DNA from: Aricia agestis
Taxonomy: Eukaryota > Arthropoda > Insecta > Lepidoptera > Lycaenidae
NCBI RefSeq assembly: GCF_905147365.1
Contig: NC_056420.1
Location: 13,836,001-13,900,000, forward strand
DNA length: 64,000 nt
Direction of reading: 5' to 3'
Shown here: piece by piece, positions 43,071 through 54,880 of the stretch
How the letters are laid out: the number at the start of each line of letters is the position of its first letter
Numbering within the stretch: the first letter of the stretch is position 1
Notes under the pieces: generated by a model
Database searches by the model: none
Told to the model about the DNA's origin: nothing
What the model saw: only the letters and a program-made list of their open reading frames with translations
Program-made: the position numbers and the translations under genes

Positions 43071-43430
43071 CACTTGTAGTTGCAATCCCCGGCATTTTCG
43101 TAATTCATACAAGTTGGACTACTGTTACTACACTGTGGCTTCGCCTGCCTAATTAGTCGGGGTATCGAGAGGATAATTACATTACTGCATTAGGGATTCA
43201 TAAGAGCTTTTTCACTCGTAAGGCCCTCTTAATGGTTGCTTTAGATTTTAATGAGATTTGAGACAATGATCCTATCTGAGAGTGTAAGCTATACCGGTAT
43301 TTAAAAATAATAATAATAAATAATCATTTATTTCGGACTGTATACAACCATAAATCTTATATCTTTAAACGAGCAATTCTTGTATAGATCCGAGATTCCA
43401 ATTACATAATATATAATATACTTACTAGCT
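43071..43430. other. Intergenic DNA
   Basis: No feature recognised. Confidence 0.4.
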
Positions 43431-43433
43431 GTC

Positions 43434-43563
43434 CCGGTGAACTTCGTGTCACTCTAAAACCTTCTCTGGACTTCTACGAATATTTTAAGACTAAAATTAG
43501 CCCAATCCGTTCAGCCGTTTTCGAGTTTTAGCGTTACTAACACAATTGAAAATCCATTTTTAT
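43434..43563 (+). repeat. S-family repeat
   Basis: CTAGCTGTCCCGGTGAACTTC, CTTCTACGAATATTTTAAGAC, CCCAATCCGTTCAGCCGTTT and CACAATTGAAAATCCATTT. Five copies in the window. Confidence 0.75.
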
Positions 43564-43567
43564 ATAA

Positions 43568-43823
43568 ACAGGGTGTCACAAAAATAAGTGATAATACTTT
43601 AGGGTGTGTACGTGTTCCTTGTAGAGAGTTCACTGTGAAAGTAGCAGCGCTGAAACCAAACATTTTTTTCACTTTTGTATGGGAAACTCGTGACGCTCGG
43701 GCCCTTGAATGCCCATACAAAAGTTAAAAAATTTTTTCGTCTTTCAGAGCTGCTACTTTCACAGTGAACAAGGAACATGTACACACCCTAAAGTATTATC
43801 ACTTATTTTTGTTATATAGTGTA
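43568..43823. mobile_element. Mariner-like MITE
   Basis: CAGGGTGTCACAAAAATAAGT opens the left arm; the right arm holds TATTATCACTTATTTTTGTTA. Arms of about 80 bp include TTCACTGTGAAAGTAGCAGC. The CAGGGTG-CACAAAAATAAG terminus is of a kind often seen in Tc1/mariner relatives. Confidence 0.7.
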
Positions 43824-43834
43824 TAGATATAATT

Positions 43835-43988
43835 GGAATCTCGGAATCGGCTCCAACGATTTTCATGAAATTTAGTATATAGGGGGTTTCGGGGGTGATA
43901 AAGTCGATCTAGCTAGGAATCATTTTTAGAAAATGTCATTTTATTCGTGGTTTATCGAATACCGAGCAAAGCTCGGTCAAATAGTATA
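43835..43988 (-). repeat. V-family dispersed repeat
   Basis: Inverted match to 3160-3335: CGGCTCCAACGATTTTCATG, AAATGTCATTTTATTCGTGG and CGAGCAAAGCTCGGTCAAAT. Confidence 0.6.
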
Positions 43989-44073
43989 ATATGTTACTCT
44001 TAAATAATATTTACTTTAGAAGTTCAGTGATACGAAGTTCACGGGTCATCTAATGTGTTATTTAAAAAATTGG

Positions 44074-45128
44074 CCAAGTGCGAATCGGACTCGCGCAAGA
44101 AGGGTTCCGTAGTCAACAAGGAACCCTTATAGTTTCGGTCTGTCCGTCCGTCTGTCTGTCCGTCTGTCCGTCCGTCCGTCTGTCTGTCCGCGGTTTTCTC
44201 CGTGGTCGCGGTTTGGTCCGGTCTCAGAGACTATAAGACCTACAAAGCTGTAATTTGGCATGAATGCACATATTAATGATGGCGATAAAATGGTACATGA
44301 AATCTTAAAAAATATTTTTTTATGGTATCTTCCCTACACATCAAGCGGAGATGATTTTTTTTTCGCGTCCACCCCATTGTGTGGGGAGTCGTTGGATATG
44401 TTTTTCTGACGACCTCTGTGGCTCAGTGGTGAGCGCGTCGGTAGCTCAAGCCGGGGGTCGCGGGTTCGAATCCCGCCGACGGAATAAAAAGTTTTCAATG
44501 TTCCCGGGTCTGGATGTGTATTAAATATGTGTATGATATAATAAAAATCTTAAATATATGTATAGTATAAAAGTATTAAATATATTTCCGTTGTCTGGTA
44601 CCTGTAACACAAGTCCTTTAGGTACTTAGCACGGGGCCAGACTGACGTGGTGTGAAGCGTCCATAGATATTATTATTTTTTTTTTATTTTTTTATTTTTT
44701 TTAAAAAACATTATGAGTATTCATAGACCATTTTCCGATTTAGAGATCCGTCTATGAAATATTAAATTTTAAAGTAAAAAAAATCGTTAGAGTCCAGTCC
44801 CCCTTTCTACCAGCTAAACGGTTGCTTCTAGAAATGTGAAAAAATACACAAGAGTAGAAAATATGCTGATTTAAAAGGAAAACTATCACGGCTAAGAACA
44901 CTTCATAAGTTATTCAGTAATAGTCGATCAACTAAAAAAATGTGTTCGGCGAAGTAATAAGGAACTTTTCGTTCAAATTCCTTTGAACGTAACTGAGATG
45001 ATATTTTTGTGTGTTGTGTAAAACACGTCACAAAATATGTACATTCATTGCCCATACAAAAATTATCAAAAACTAGCGGTACTACGAAACCCTACATTGC
45101 GGGTGGCCCGACACGCACTTGGCCGGTT
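44074..45128 (+). mobile_element. W-family element, full length, with SINE
   Basis: Left end GGCCAAGTGCGAATCGGAC; right end CCCGACACGCACTTGGCCGG. The termini are inverted GGCCAAGTGCG motifs. Blocks in order match 3622-4361. A tRNA SINE splits it near GTTTTTAAAAAACATT. Confidence 0.75.
44405..44690 (+). mobile_element. tRNA-derived SINE (SINE-C)
   Basis: A box TGGCTCAGTGG and B box GGTTCGAATCC sit about 40 bp apart in a tRNA-like head. The body (GGTACCTGTAACACAAGTCC, CAGACTGACGTGGTGTGAAG) ends in a TATT/T-rich tail. Sister copy at 55020-55262. Confidence 0.85.
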
Positions 45129-45246
45129 TTCAATGTTATCGAATAGAGTTTGAACTAAAATACAATATTGAAATCTCTACATCTCTCTCAATTTCCATAC
45201 GTTTCCAATGTTTTATAATTTCCGGTACAATTGATAACCACAAATT

Positions 45247-45475
45247 GGCTTTGTCCACACTGTGCCTTTTTCTGTTCGTCAAGGGCATGCGCTATAGCGC
45301 AGTCAACAGCGAACGTGAGGCATACCCGCGACGCATGCCCTCTGACCGTATCCAAAACTTCAAAAATGACAATATTGGGGTTGCGTTCCTTGACCCATTC
45401 AATTATTGAATACGCCAATATGAAAGTTGATGACGAAAATTGAAGATGAAAGTGCATAGTGTGGACATAGCTATT
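45247..45475. mobile_element. X-family MITE, copy 1
   Basis: TTGTCCACACTGTGCCTTTTT at the left, AGTGCATAGTGTGGACATAGC at the right. Shares TCAATTATTGAATAC and the AAGATGAAAGTGCA end with copy 2. Confidence 0.7.
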
Positions 45476-46086
45476 GAACTATTTTGAGATGGAAAACAGT
45501 AATTATTGTCATTCTATAAAGGCCAACGTCTTGCTCATAAGCGGCAGCGTTTACATAAGCGGTAGCCTTATAAAAAGCGGTAGTGGCTTCAAATTTAAAA
45601 TACTTTAATAATATAAATTTTCAAAAATAGAAACAAAACCTATATCGTTTATTATTTGAACAGAACATTACTATTATGTAGTCTGCTAAGGTATCAATAA
45701 AATAAAACAGGTATTATGCCATCTTGTTTGAAAAGACTTTTGTACAGTAATACCAATTTCCTAAAATAGTTTAAAAACTGACTTACACAGAATGATGGCT
45801 TTCGCAAAGTATTTTTACTAAAATCTCTAACTCTATCAAAATTTAAAACTAACAGAGACATCAGTAACGGGACCTCAGTAATTCCAACATAGGCGCGGCT
45901 GATCTTGAATTTACTGTGACATCCGACACGCTTGTAATAACGCCAAATTGCTGTCAAATTGCCTCCCCCGCCCGCTGCCCGCTCCGCCCCCCGCTCCGCC
46001 CGGCCCAGCGCGCGGCCTTTGTCTATGTTCTATCGAGAATAATTGCGCTGCGTATTGAACCGATTTTCACGTCAATTAAGTACCTA
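45476..46086. other. Intergenic DNA with a GC-rich patch
   Basis: Three short ATAAGCGGYAG units occur at 45535-45590. A C-rich stretch of about 55 bp lies at 45961-46015 (CCCGCCCGCTGCCCGCTCCG). No gene seen. Confidence 0.4.
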
Positions 46087-46087
46087 T

Positions 46088-46711
46088 TAACTATGTCCAC
46101 ACTGTGCACTTTCATCTTCAATTTTCGTCATCTTCTTTCATTCAACTTTCGTTGTGGCGCATTCAATAATTGAATGCGTCAACGAACGCAACGCCAACAT
46201 TGTCAATTTTGTTCAGTTGCAGTGTCTGTCAGATTATTGTAACATGTGCGACGAGAACATTTTAGTGGGTTATTGCGGCTATCATGTGCGGCTTATTTGG
46301 TCATAAGAAACTGGGAGAGCCATGCTTCGGCACGAATGGGCCGGCTCGACCGGATAAATACCACGTTCTCACAGAAAACCGGCGTGAAACGGCGCTTGCG
46401 CTGTGTTTCGCCGAGTGAGTGAGTTTACCGGAGGCCCAATCCCCTAACCCCTACCCTCAACTATTCCCTTCCCTTCCCTTCCCTACCCTCCCCTATTACC
46501 CTATTCCCTTTTAAAAGGCCGGCAACGCACTTGCAGCTCTTCTGATGCTGCGAGTGTCCATGGGCGACGGAAGTTGCTTTCCATCAGGTGACCCGTTTGC
46601 TCGTTTGCCCCCTTATTTCATAAAAAAAAAAAAAAAAAGAACAAAGCGCAAGTTTTGGATACGGTCAGAGCGCATGATGAACAAAAAAGGCACAGTGTGG
46701 ACATAACTATT
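46088..46711. mobile_element. X-family MITE, copy 2, with SINE
   Basis: CTATGTCCACACTGTGCACTT left and GGCACAGTGTGGACATAACTA right. Removing the SINE at 46312-46638 leaves about 297 bp. Confidence 0.75.
46312..46638 (+). mobile_element. Poly(A)-tailed SINE, full length
   Basis: TGGGAGAGCCATGCTTCGGC, CGCTTGCGCTGTGTTTCGCC, a CCCTTCCCTTCC block, the LINE-like 3' segment and about 17 A. Inserted in the X-family MITE. Confidence 0.9.
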
Positions 46712-46803
46712 CAGTTTTATATAATAGTGCTATGGCGAAATGTTTCAAAGTTTTAAATTAGCCAAAATTAAAAATGACTTTAAATGAAAACTTTAACTGA
46801 TAG

Positions 46804-46828
46804 GTCGGCATGGCGCGGCCATGCCGAC
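46804..46828. repeat. GC-rich hairpin
   Basis: GTCGGCATGGC-GCG-GCCATGCCGAC, perfect 11-bp arms. Confidence 0.85.
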
Positions 46829-47135
46829 TGTATGTGCGCCGCAGACTCGATCACACAAAAAGTGTGCCGTCTGCGATCTCCCTTAAGGTCAAAATGACTA
46901 AAACATTAAAATGAGAACTTTAAGTATTACGGTCAGTTTACAATACAATATCTCGAGGGAATCTTATTTTTATCTAGCCATTCAAAATTACAACAGGCAG
47001 TCTAACCGCACGGGTATGTTTGTCAATATATACCACCCATAAAATGACACGGTAATTGCCACATCAAAACTCTAAACTCATCTTTATATGAGGCGTATCT
47101 CAATGCTAGTTTAATGAATATTATGTCAATCCTGT

Positions 47136-47285
47136 AGGGCTACTACGAAACCGTTTTGAGACTCAAACAATCGGATAAGAATGCTGCGTCTTGCTCCAAC
47201 AACGTCATTTCTCGTTTGTTAGAGAAGGACGCGACATTCTCGTACGATTGTTTGAGTCTCAAAACGGTTTCGTGGTACGGCCCCT
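47136..47285. mobile_element. MITE, 150 bp
   Basis: ACTACGAAACCGTTTTGAGAC left, GTCTCAAAACGGTTTCGTGG right; inverted arms of about 40 bp including ACTCAAACAATCG. Confidence 0.8.
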
Positions 47286-47289
47286 GAAT

Positions 47290-47850
47290 GCCGCAACGCT
47301 TAACGACAAATCTGAGGCTCACCTTACATAAGTTCCATACGTTTTGAAAGCAACTCCCGCCGAATACAACACAGTAAAACCCGTGTTTTACTTCAACAGA
47401 ATCGCGTATGTTTCATTAAAATACATAACATTTCCCACAAGTGTCAGTATAGCAATAAAATGGTCGCATAAAAGTGTATTTATTCTCACGCGGCGTGATG
47501 GCTCGGCCATATTTGTCGTATACATAATCACTTCATATATCGAAAGGGTGAGACCATGTTGCAGTCGCGCGACAGGTCGCGGCGAAAAGTTTTTGTCGCT
47601 AAACAAGCATTATTAAGATTACCGAATAGAAGATGTGTGAATTGAAGAGTACAGAGAATAGTCGCCCAAAACAATATAAAAATAGGAATCAGCTTTCAGA
47701 TACAAACAACGACTGACCGGCGCGGGGTTGTTTATGAAAAGAACCTTTTTATTACAACAAAATATCTTTTACCAGGTAAATAGTATTTTGAATTTGCAAA
47801 AATAAACACAGACAGTTTTACTCTCAAAGGCTAAGTGATTTAGTATACAT
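47290..47850. other. Intergenic DNA
   Basis: A 90-codon frame at 47344-47616 overlaps an antisense frame of similar length and has no known motif. Not called as a gene. Confidence 0.4.
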
Positions 47851-47856
47851 GTGTAT

Positions 47857-47986
47857 AGTCTGGCATAAAAGTGAAGAAATTAAAAAGTGGCAACATCGTA
47901 GAGTGTCATCCCTTTCAAATCAATTGAAAGGGATGCCACAACGATGTTGCCACTTTTTAATTTCTTCACTTTTATGCCAGACTATA
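47857..47986. mobile_element. 130-bp snap-back MITE
   Basis: The arms, from AGTCTGGCATAAAAGTGAAG through ATTAAAAAGTGGCAACATCG to ATCCCTTTCAA, are inverted with only 5 nt between them. ATGTGTAT flanks both sides (47849-47856 and 47987-47994), a likely target duplication. Confidence 0.88.
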
Positions 47987-47999
47987 ATGTGTATCATTC

Positions 48000-48775
48000 A
48001 GGCGGTCTAAGACGGGTATGAAGAATGAAGACTTTAACTTTTCATTAATTTCACTGACGACACTGTACATACACTGACGTAATTAAACTTTAATTTATTA
48101 TAACCATCATCATTATCAGGAGTCACAAAAAATAACAATAATCACAAAAGAGGATATCCAAAGGTAATTCTAGAGCTTTTCTTTTTTAATACCATTTTCC
48201 AGATAGACAGCCTAAAACACCAAAACGTGTCAAATAAATGACAAAATTAATCAATGATATTCTATGTTACTAACGTAACTAGATTGGAAGTTTACGGTAG
48301 CAACGCGTTGCCACTTCGAAGATGCCTGCAGGCATATCTCACATACATAATGACATAACGAATATATGACTTGACATTGTATTTTGAACAAAAAAGTGGT
48401 TACGCATTTCTGAGAATCTTTTGTAAGACATTGCTACTCTAGTATTTTAGAAACTCATTGAAATTAATGAACACTCATTTTCTTTATGAAACTTGAAAGA
48501 AAGACACTCGAGGAACATCGCAAACTCCAATTATCAAAATTTTAACCGAGACAAGCCTTTATTTGCCTTTCTTTGACAATGAAACCTTATCCCGGCTTGT
48601 TTACACGAATGCCAAATTATAACCCTTATTAAATTCTGTATCATACAATCTGAATTGTAGATTCTACAAATATTTGAGGGACTGTAAACAAATTTGAATA
48701 TTATAATTAATTTAATGGAATATCTTGCGATATTGACAGTGGGGAAGTGGTCGTGATGAGGTGGAATAATAATTA
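48000..48775. other. AT-rich DNA
   Basis: No feature recognised. Confidence 0.45.
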
Positions 48776-48778
48776 TTT

Positions 48779-48825
48779 ACGAAGCTAGACGATACGATAA
48801 TTACTATCGTATCGTCTAGCTTCGT
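48779..48825. repeat. Perfect 21-bp-arm hairpin
   Basis: ACGAAGCTAGACGATACGAT-A and its exact reverse complement around ATTAC. Confidence 0.9.
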
Positions 48826-48869
48826 GGTAAGTAGGTATTTTATATGAGGTTAATATAATATCTTTATAC

Positions 48870-49012
48870 TAGCTGTCCCGGTGGACTTCGTGTCACTTTA
48901 AAACCTTCCCTGGACTTCTACGAATATTTTAAGACTAAAATTAGCCCAATCCGTTCAGCCATTTTCGAGTTTTAGCGTTACTAACACAATTGAAACTCCA
49001 TTTATATATATA
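48870..49012 (+). repeat. S-family repeat
   Basis: CTAGCTGTCCCGGTGGACTTC through CACAATTGAAACTCCATTT. It abuts the R repeat that follows. Confidence 0.75.
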
Positions 49013-49013
49013 C

Positions 49014-49240
49014 TAGATGACGCCCGCAACTCCGTTGCGCCAAAATTAGTTTATCGCGCGGGAACCGTACATTTTTTCGGGATAAAAAGTATTCTTTGTC
49101 CCTTTCCCGGGACTCAAAGTATCTCCATGCCAAATTTCAGCAAAATCGGTTCAGTGGTTTGGTCGTGAAGAGGTAACAGACAGACAGACAGAACAGACAG
49201 ACAGACACACTTTCGCATTTATAATATTAGTATGGATAGA
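49014..49240 (+). repeat. R-family repeat, most complete copy
   Basis: GATGACGCCCGCAACTCCGTT, TTATCGCGCGGGAACCGTACA, GGGATAAAAAGTATTC, AATTTCAGCAAAATCGGTTC, GTGAAGAGGTAACAGACAGA, CACACTTTCGCATTTATAAT, ATTAGTATGGA. Confidence 0.8.
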
Positions 49241-49281
49241 TTAATACGCGAGCGAAAAACTTTGAATCGTGTTTGGATCCC

Positions 49282-49619
49282 TTTTTTTATGAAATAAGGG
49301 GGCAACCGAGCGAACGGGTCACCTGATAGAAAACAACTTCCGTTGCCCATGGACACTCGCAGCATCTGAAGAGCTGCAGGTGCGTTGCCGGCCTTTTAAG
49401 AGGGAATAGGATAATTATAGGGGAGGGTAGGGATGGGAAGGGAAGGGAAGGGAATAGGGGAGGGTAGGGAAGGGAATAGGGTAGGCGATTGGGCCTCCGA
49501 TAAACTCACTCACTCGGCGAAACACAGAGCAAGCGCTGTTTCACGCAGGTTTTCTGTGAGAACGTGGTATTTGTCCGGTCGAGCCAGCCCATTCGTGCCG
49601 AAGCATGGCTCTTCAACGT
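49282..49619 (-). mobile_element. Poly(A)-tailed SINE
   Basis: Minus-strand copy: GAGCCATGCTTCGGCACGAA, GCGCTTGCTCTGTGTTTCGCC, the pyrimidine block, TTAAAAGGCCGGC and the LINE-like 3' segment. Confidence 0.87.
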
Positions 49620-49789
49620 ATAAATCCTTTTGACGAAAAATGCGTAAACGTAGGTGATTGAAATTTTGCACTGTTAATAATAATAATAATATTTACTTTA
49701 TTGAATCTTAAAATATACTGTTAGACAAAAATATTACACGGCCAGTCTGTCATCATTTGACTTTATTAATCTGAGACTGTCACAGGAAT

Positions 49790-50260
49790 TATGTCTAAAA
49801 AATAATTAGGGATGATGACAAGGTCAAGGATTAGCGAATTTTGTTCATAAAATAAAGAAAAAAATAAAGAATTTTTTTTTGTTATGCGCCTTCAAAGTTG
49901 GATATTCAAGTCGATTTTTTTTTCATTTAATTTTCTTAATATTTTTATACAATTCAATAACTTATGCAATTAAAAGCAACTTTTGTTATGAAACCACTTT
50001 CATAAACGCAATATTTAATATACCTGTCGAAAAAAGTTGTCTCCCGATGCGTACAAACTACGAAAGACCGACGTCATACTTTCGTAGCGCTTTGTATGGA
50101 GCGTTTCGGGCAGGTCTTTTTATGAGATATTTGAATTGTCATATCTTGGTAAATTTTTAAGCTATCAGAGTCATTCTTTCAACGATGTTTCTATTTTTTA
50201 AGTGTCTTTCATTTACCGATAAGAAAAAAAATAGTCATCATGCCTATTTCGACCAATGGG
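49790..50260 (+). repeat. About 500-bp repeat of unknown class, copy B
   Basis: Inverted partner of 25670-26205. The plus-strand frame keeps TYAIKSNFCYETTFINAIFN, which is nearly the same in copy A. The palindromic ACTACGAAAG-CGACGTCA-CTTTCGTAG block is also present. Confidence 0.7.
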
Positions 50261-50319
50261 CGATCTCTAGCAGCTGTTATACTCAATAGACATTATATTA
50301 TTAAAAAAAAAGATAAAAC

Positions 50320-50670
50320 CGATTTTAAAATTGTACGTAATTAAGAATTAAAAGTCCTTATCTCAAAAACTACTGAACCGATTTTGACGAAACTTGCAGT
50401 ATTCCCTAAGATGAACATTACCTAGTACAACGAAAAAAAGAAGCACTTAAATCAGACTTGTAGTTCCGGCGATAATACACGTGCACAAACATACAAACAT
50501 ACATAAATACTTACATACATATTATGTGCCACTTTTGAAATTTGGCACATTTGTTCAGACGCTGATATAGGCTAACATATACGAAAACTGGGCAGTTATG
50601 AAAATATTACATACATACGGGTCGAATTGATAATCTCTTTTTTTTTGAAGTCGGTTAAAAATACTACAGA
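50320..50670 (-). repeat. Repeat ending in GAAGTCGGTTAAA
   Basis: CTACTGAACCGATTTTGACGA, TTCCGGCGATAATACACGTG and TTTTTTTGAAGTCGGTTAAA; the last is the reverse of the block near 14430. Confidence 0.45.
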
Positions 50671-51415
50671 GGAAGATAATTTTTAAATTCCGAAATATAA
50701 TCTTTCATGCTTTGTACTTAAATTTTAAATACCTACCATTATTGTCAATGGGAATAAACGATGTAAAGATTGCTGATTTACAAACTTCCAAATAGAGGTT
50801 ATTTATTCATCTGTAGAGTGTGGATGATGAACTTTATCTTCATTTTATGACAGTTGTTATCTCGTTATTTTTGGAAGGCCGAAGGACTAGTCAATTCTAG
50901 CATAGTTATCCAAAATTACATAGCATATAGAACAAGATCAAGTTGATCGGTATTCACCGCGTATGTGCTGCCAATTCCACAATAAAGATTGATGAGAGCG
51001 GCGCAGTAAGCGGCCGACAATTATACCCCGACAAATGGCCGAACCGTTTAAAATTAAATATACTTCCATTTACATACATCAAATTGGATTCTCGTTATCA
51101 TTGTGATGGAAAATTGGCACCCCGTGGTTCGGTTCAGTTTGAGTTGCAGGGTAGATTAAATCTATATCCTAGGTTGATCTGAATATTATAATTATGAATA
51201 AAATGTTTTTAATAATATTATAACCTTACCTATATTATAACTTACAGTAGGCTAACATTATGTAGGAAAATATTGCCAATGCCATGCCAATATTGGTTCA
51301 ATCAAAAAACCTTCCTGAAAAAACTACCGCTCGAAGTGTAAAAATGTCTGTAAATTATTAAAAACAATTATACAGACACTTTCCTACTAGTGACAATCTA
51401 CATCTATAAAATCTT
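50671..51415. other. Intergenic DNA
   Basis: A 79-codon frame at 50943-51182 shows no family motif. Not called. Confidence 0.4.
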
Positions 51416-51418
51416 ATA

Positions 51419-51708
51419 TATAAAAATGGATTTTCAAATGTGTTAGTCGCGCCAAAACTCGAAAACTGCTGAACGGATTGGGCTGATTTTAGTCTTAAAA
51501 TATTCGTAGAAGTCCAGAGAGGGTTTTAAAGTGACACGAAGTTCACCGGGACAGCTAGTCCATTTATAAAAATGGATTTTCAATTGTGTCAGTAACGCTA
51601 AAACTCGAAAACGGCTGAACGGATTGGGCTAATTTTAGTCTTCAAATATTCGTAAAGGTCCAGGGAAGGTTTTAAAGCGACACGAAGTTCACAGGGACAG
51701 TTAGTTTT
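51419..51708 (-). repeat. Two S-family copies in tandem
   Basis: Both begin AAAATGGATTTTCAA and end GACACGAAGTTCAC then GGGACAG; they adjoin at about 51562. Confidence 0.75.
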
Positions 51709-51710
51709 AC

Positions 51711-52420
51711 ATATTATTTACAACTCGACAATGATCCAGCCTTTGTAAATAAGTAAGGAAAGAAAATAGCAACTAAATGTTCTTAAAAGTCTAGAAGAGG
51801 TCCATTCCAGATACTGATAAATTACTTATTTATGTAAAAAAGGTTCAGACCATAGCAAGAATTCGTTGGAAAGTATAAAATTAATTAAAAAGCGCCGAAT
51901 TTGTATTTAGTAATCTCTTTCATAGTTTGTAAAGAGTTACTTGAGAAGAAAACAATAATAGTTGAAGTTTATCAAGAAATTATTCTAAGAAAAGTTGTAA
52001 GGAACGGAATCTTCATTTAGTATAAAATTAACAAAAGAAAACATTCGTAAGTTGAACTTTAGATAATGGAAAACAATAATTATTATGATAGTAAATAACG
52101 CGGCCAAACTGTATCTTTTTTATTTTATGTTTTTCAACACCTAAGTCCCGCTATAGAGCAAAAAGCTGATAGCTTATTCCACAAACAATGTACCGGAAGC
52201 GCTGGTAAAACCTGAATAATACTGGATGTAACAAAGAGAATATTCAAATAGAAATTCTAAAGAATGACCGGACAATTTCAATGAGTTGTAATTTGAAAAA
52301 CTTCAGTGCTAGTACTATGGGCGCCGGTAAACCCGGATCAGAGTAAAGCACTCAATTCGACTTTCAGCGTTACACCTGAAGCCCGGATATAAATAAAGTT
52401 CCGGGCAAACTAAACTCCGT
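51711..52420. other. AT-rich DNA
   Basis: No feature recognised. Confidence 0.45.
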
Positions 52421-52665
52421 AAGAGGCACGTGTCAAGCGGGGCGGATTACTATCTGAGATGGCGTGGTGCGAGTGTCAGCGACTTTTTTACATTGATGTT
52501 TCTCGGCGTAAACGTTAGAATTTGAATTATTAATAAAAATTAAAACATCAAAGTTAATAGATGCACAACTGGTTATAAATAAATTACACTGAACCCCTGA
52601 GGCACGTGTCAGGCGGGGCGGATCTGATATGGTGTGGTGCTAGTGGTAGCGGTTTTTCACTTTTC
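52421..52665 (+). repeat. Pair of 60-bp direct repeats
   Basis: GAGGCACGTGTCAAGCGGGGC (52421) and GAGGCACGTGTCAGGCGGGGC (52600), each followed by a GGCGTGGTGC/GGTGTGGTGC block and a T-rich end, 180 bp apart. Confidence 0.65.
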
Positions 52666-52842
52666 TTGTTTTTGAGGTCACATTCATTATTTAATATTTA
52701 ATATAATATTTTCAAGAGATCTAATTCAATAAAGTTGATGATATACGATAGCGGATAGACTATCGACCAAATAAATAAAATGAAAAGATTTTCTGTGGTA
52801 TGTCTCAAAAAATAAAGTTTTATGTACACAGTGTTGACAGTA

Positions 52843-52981
52843 TAAGGGCGTTTGTGCACTACACGGAATTTTACCATCCGGCGCGGCGCGGCATCCCGAT
52901 TTCCTACCTTATATATTATGGCAAACGTGAAAGTTATGAACGCCGAACGGTAAAATTCCGTGTAGTGCACAAACGCCCTTA
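52843..52981. mobile_element. 139-bp MITE, perfect 33-bp TIRs
   Basis: TAAGGGCGTTTGTGCACTAC and GTAGTGCACAAACGCCCTTA open perfectly inverted arms of 33 bp that continue through ACGGAATTTTACC. The centre includes GGCGCGGCGCGGC. Confidence 0.85.
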
Positions 52982-53336
52982 AGGTACAGTTACACATGCT
53001 CAAAAACAGCATGCTTATTAGCAAGCTTAAAACAAGCATGCTGTTTAAACTGGAAACATTTGCTTCTATTAAGCATATTTTAAGAGAAAAACTAATCAAT
53101 ACTACCAGAAACCTGTCCACGTGTGCTTAAACCACGACCCCGCCACCCACGCCGCAGGTGCCATGCTCAAAATCACACGCGTGTCGATTTTTAAGCATGC
53201 TCGAAATAAGCATGCTTATTTTGAGCAATTTATGGACACACATGCTCGTAATCAGCATTTGCTCGGTTGAAGCATGCTTTCGTGCTTGAAATAAGCATGT
53301 GTCAATACACAGTTACACAATTGTAACTGTGCCTTT
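52982..53336. mobile_element. MITE rich in GCATGC palindromes
   Basis: Outer AAGGTACAGTTACACATGC and, inverted, AAAGGCACAGTTACAA. Five GCATGC hexamers occur at 53009, 53036, 53195, 53210 and 53272, several within AAGCATGCTT. It abuts the preceding MITE. Confidence 0.65.
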
Positions 53337-54880
53337 ATGAGATAATGTGTTGAAGAGCAAATTGTGCTTAATATTATTACTTCCACTATTCGCTTACCGC
53401 CAACACTCAGACCACGCGTTAAATCACAGGATTAGCGACACAGCGACCGAAGTCTCAAGTTTATTCACGTAAAGACAAAGTGTTCATTGAATTTCATGAA
53501 AGCCATGGGAAAAACATGGCGCCTGTTCCCAATTCATGCTAATGATGATCCCAACGTTTGTTGTGTTGGCTTTAGAGATATAATCTTCTATCGGCCTCGA
53601 CAAACATCAAACACTATGCATAGTGGAGTTATGAAATGATAACCGCACCTAATGTGGATTAGTCTCTCACAGGTCAACTGTTTTGAATTCGTGCATGGTT
53701 TTATTAATCTGCTAATTATCTGCTAATAAATAAAATATCTAATGTTTGTGCTTAAATGCTAGATAATATTATGCAGTTGCTCTAAATTTTGTATACAAAA
53801 ATAGTAAAAAAAAATACATTTTAAGACATTTTGTGTTGAAAGACTTAGAGTATTGATCTCTTAATCGCTTTCTTTCAATCTACCGACTGTATTTTATTAC
53901 CCTTAAAGACAAATGAGCGCTGAAACCAAGATGGCGGCTCATTATCGACTCGTTAATAACAAAAGCCAACAACTAGTAGCTGCTAATTTCCGGGGGATGT
54001 TCCCTCAATTTCCCGACATCAATAGGCCTGCCAAATTACTCTGAGATTTACGAACTTTAAATAATTCACTTTCTCGGAATAAATTCTGTAGTGTCTATTT
54101 ATGTTAACAGGATCCATCTTAATTCTAAAGGCCGCCCACGCCCAGTAATATAATTTCAAAATTGGTAAACGATTTTTTTGTTGGAGGACAGTCTACGAAC
54201 ATAAAAAACTAAGGACAGTAATAGAACAAACTGATTTTAATAGTACGCATACGTCATACAAAAAGTTGGTCGGAAATAATATCTATAAAATTCCAATCAT
54301 ACCCCGGCCATCCAAAAAGCATGACTTGGACCCTAAGGCAGAAATTATCAAATTTTTCAGTTTTCGGTGAACTTTATCGTTCGTATTCCTTTTATTTAAT
54401 AATTAGCTACTGCAATCCACTTAAAACTCTCCGCTGTTGCGAACCATGTTGAGTATTATTGAGGGTTATTTTACTTGTTTAACTCCGAGAAACACAATAA
54501 CAACATCTTGTATCAAGAGTCACGAACCTTAAATAGATATTTCGAAACCAAGACCCACAGAAATATCCATTCGACGTTATTTCACGACAATTTCCTACCA
54601 CGTACAGCGCGGCGCTTCCGACGAAAAATGTCTACGGTTAAGAAATAGCCGTTGTTCGGCGAGTGTCAAATAAATTTCCCACCGTTATGTGCGGGTTATC
54701 AGAAACTATTGTTGTTCTCCGTCGAAAATATTTTAAACAATTATTATATTTTACAATGTTTTTTCATGTAACGTATTGTACAGTCCGGTGTATTTTGTTG
54801 GGTTACTAAGCAATAACGAGGAGAGAATAAGAAAGAAGCTTTCCTAATTAACTGTCGCATTTTTTTTAAATTACAGCTTA
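53337..54880. other. Longest stretch without recognised repeats
   Basis: About 1.5 kb of AT-rich, apparently low-copy DNA. No open frame with a family motif. It holds ACCAAGATGGCGGCTC at 53928, a match to the YY1/Pho-type motif, but no gene start is visible next to it. Confidence 0.45.

Noticed and set aside
42617..43156. Several overlapping frames of 60-96 codons on both strands
   Set aside because: They lie inside a palindromic MITE; mirrored frames on both strands are expected there.
44405..44483. tRNA gene
   Set aside because: Both pol III boxes are present, but the sequence continues into a body and tail shared with the copy at 55020, so it is a SINE head.
45119..45457. Frames of 70-96 codons on both strands
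   Set aside because: They fall in an X-family MITE with inverted ends and show no motif.
52698..53120. 140-codon minus-strand frame with hydrophobic stretches
   Set aside because: It spans two MITEs and their AT-rich flank; the hydrophobic look comes from T-rich sequence.
53920..53945. AAGATGGCGGC as a promoter element (YY1/Pho-like)
   Set aside because: One short motif match with no adjacent open frame, initiator context or second site; could be chance.
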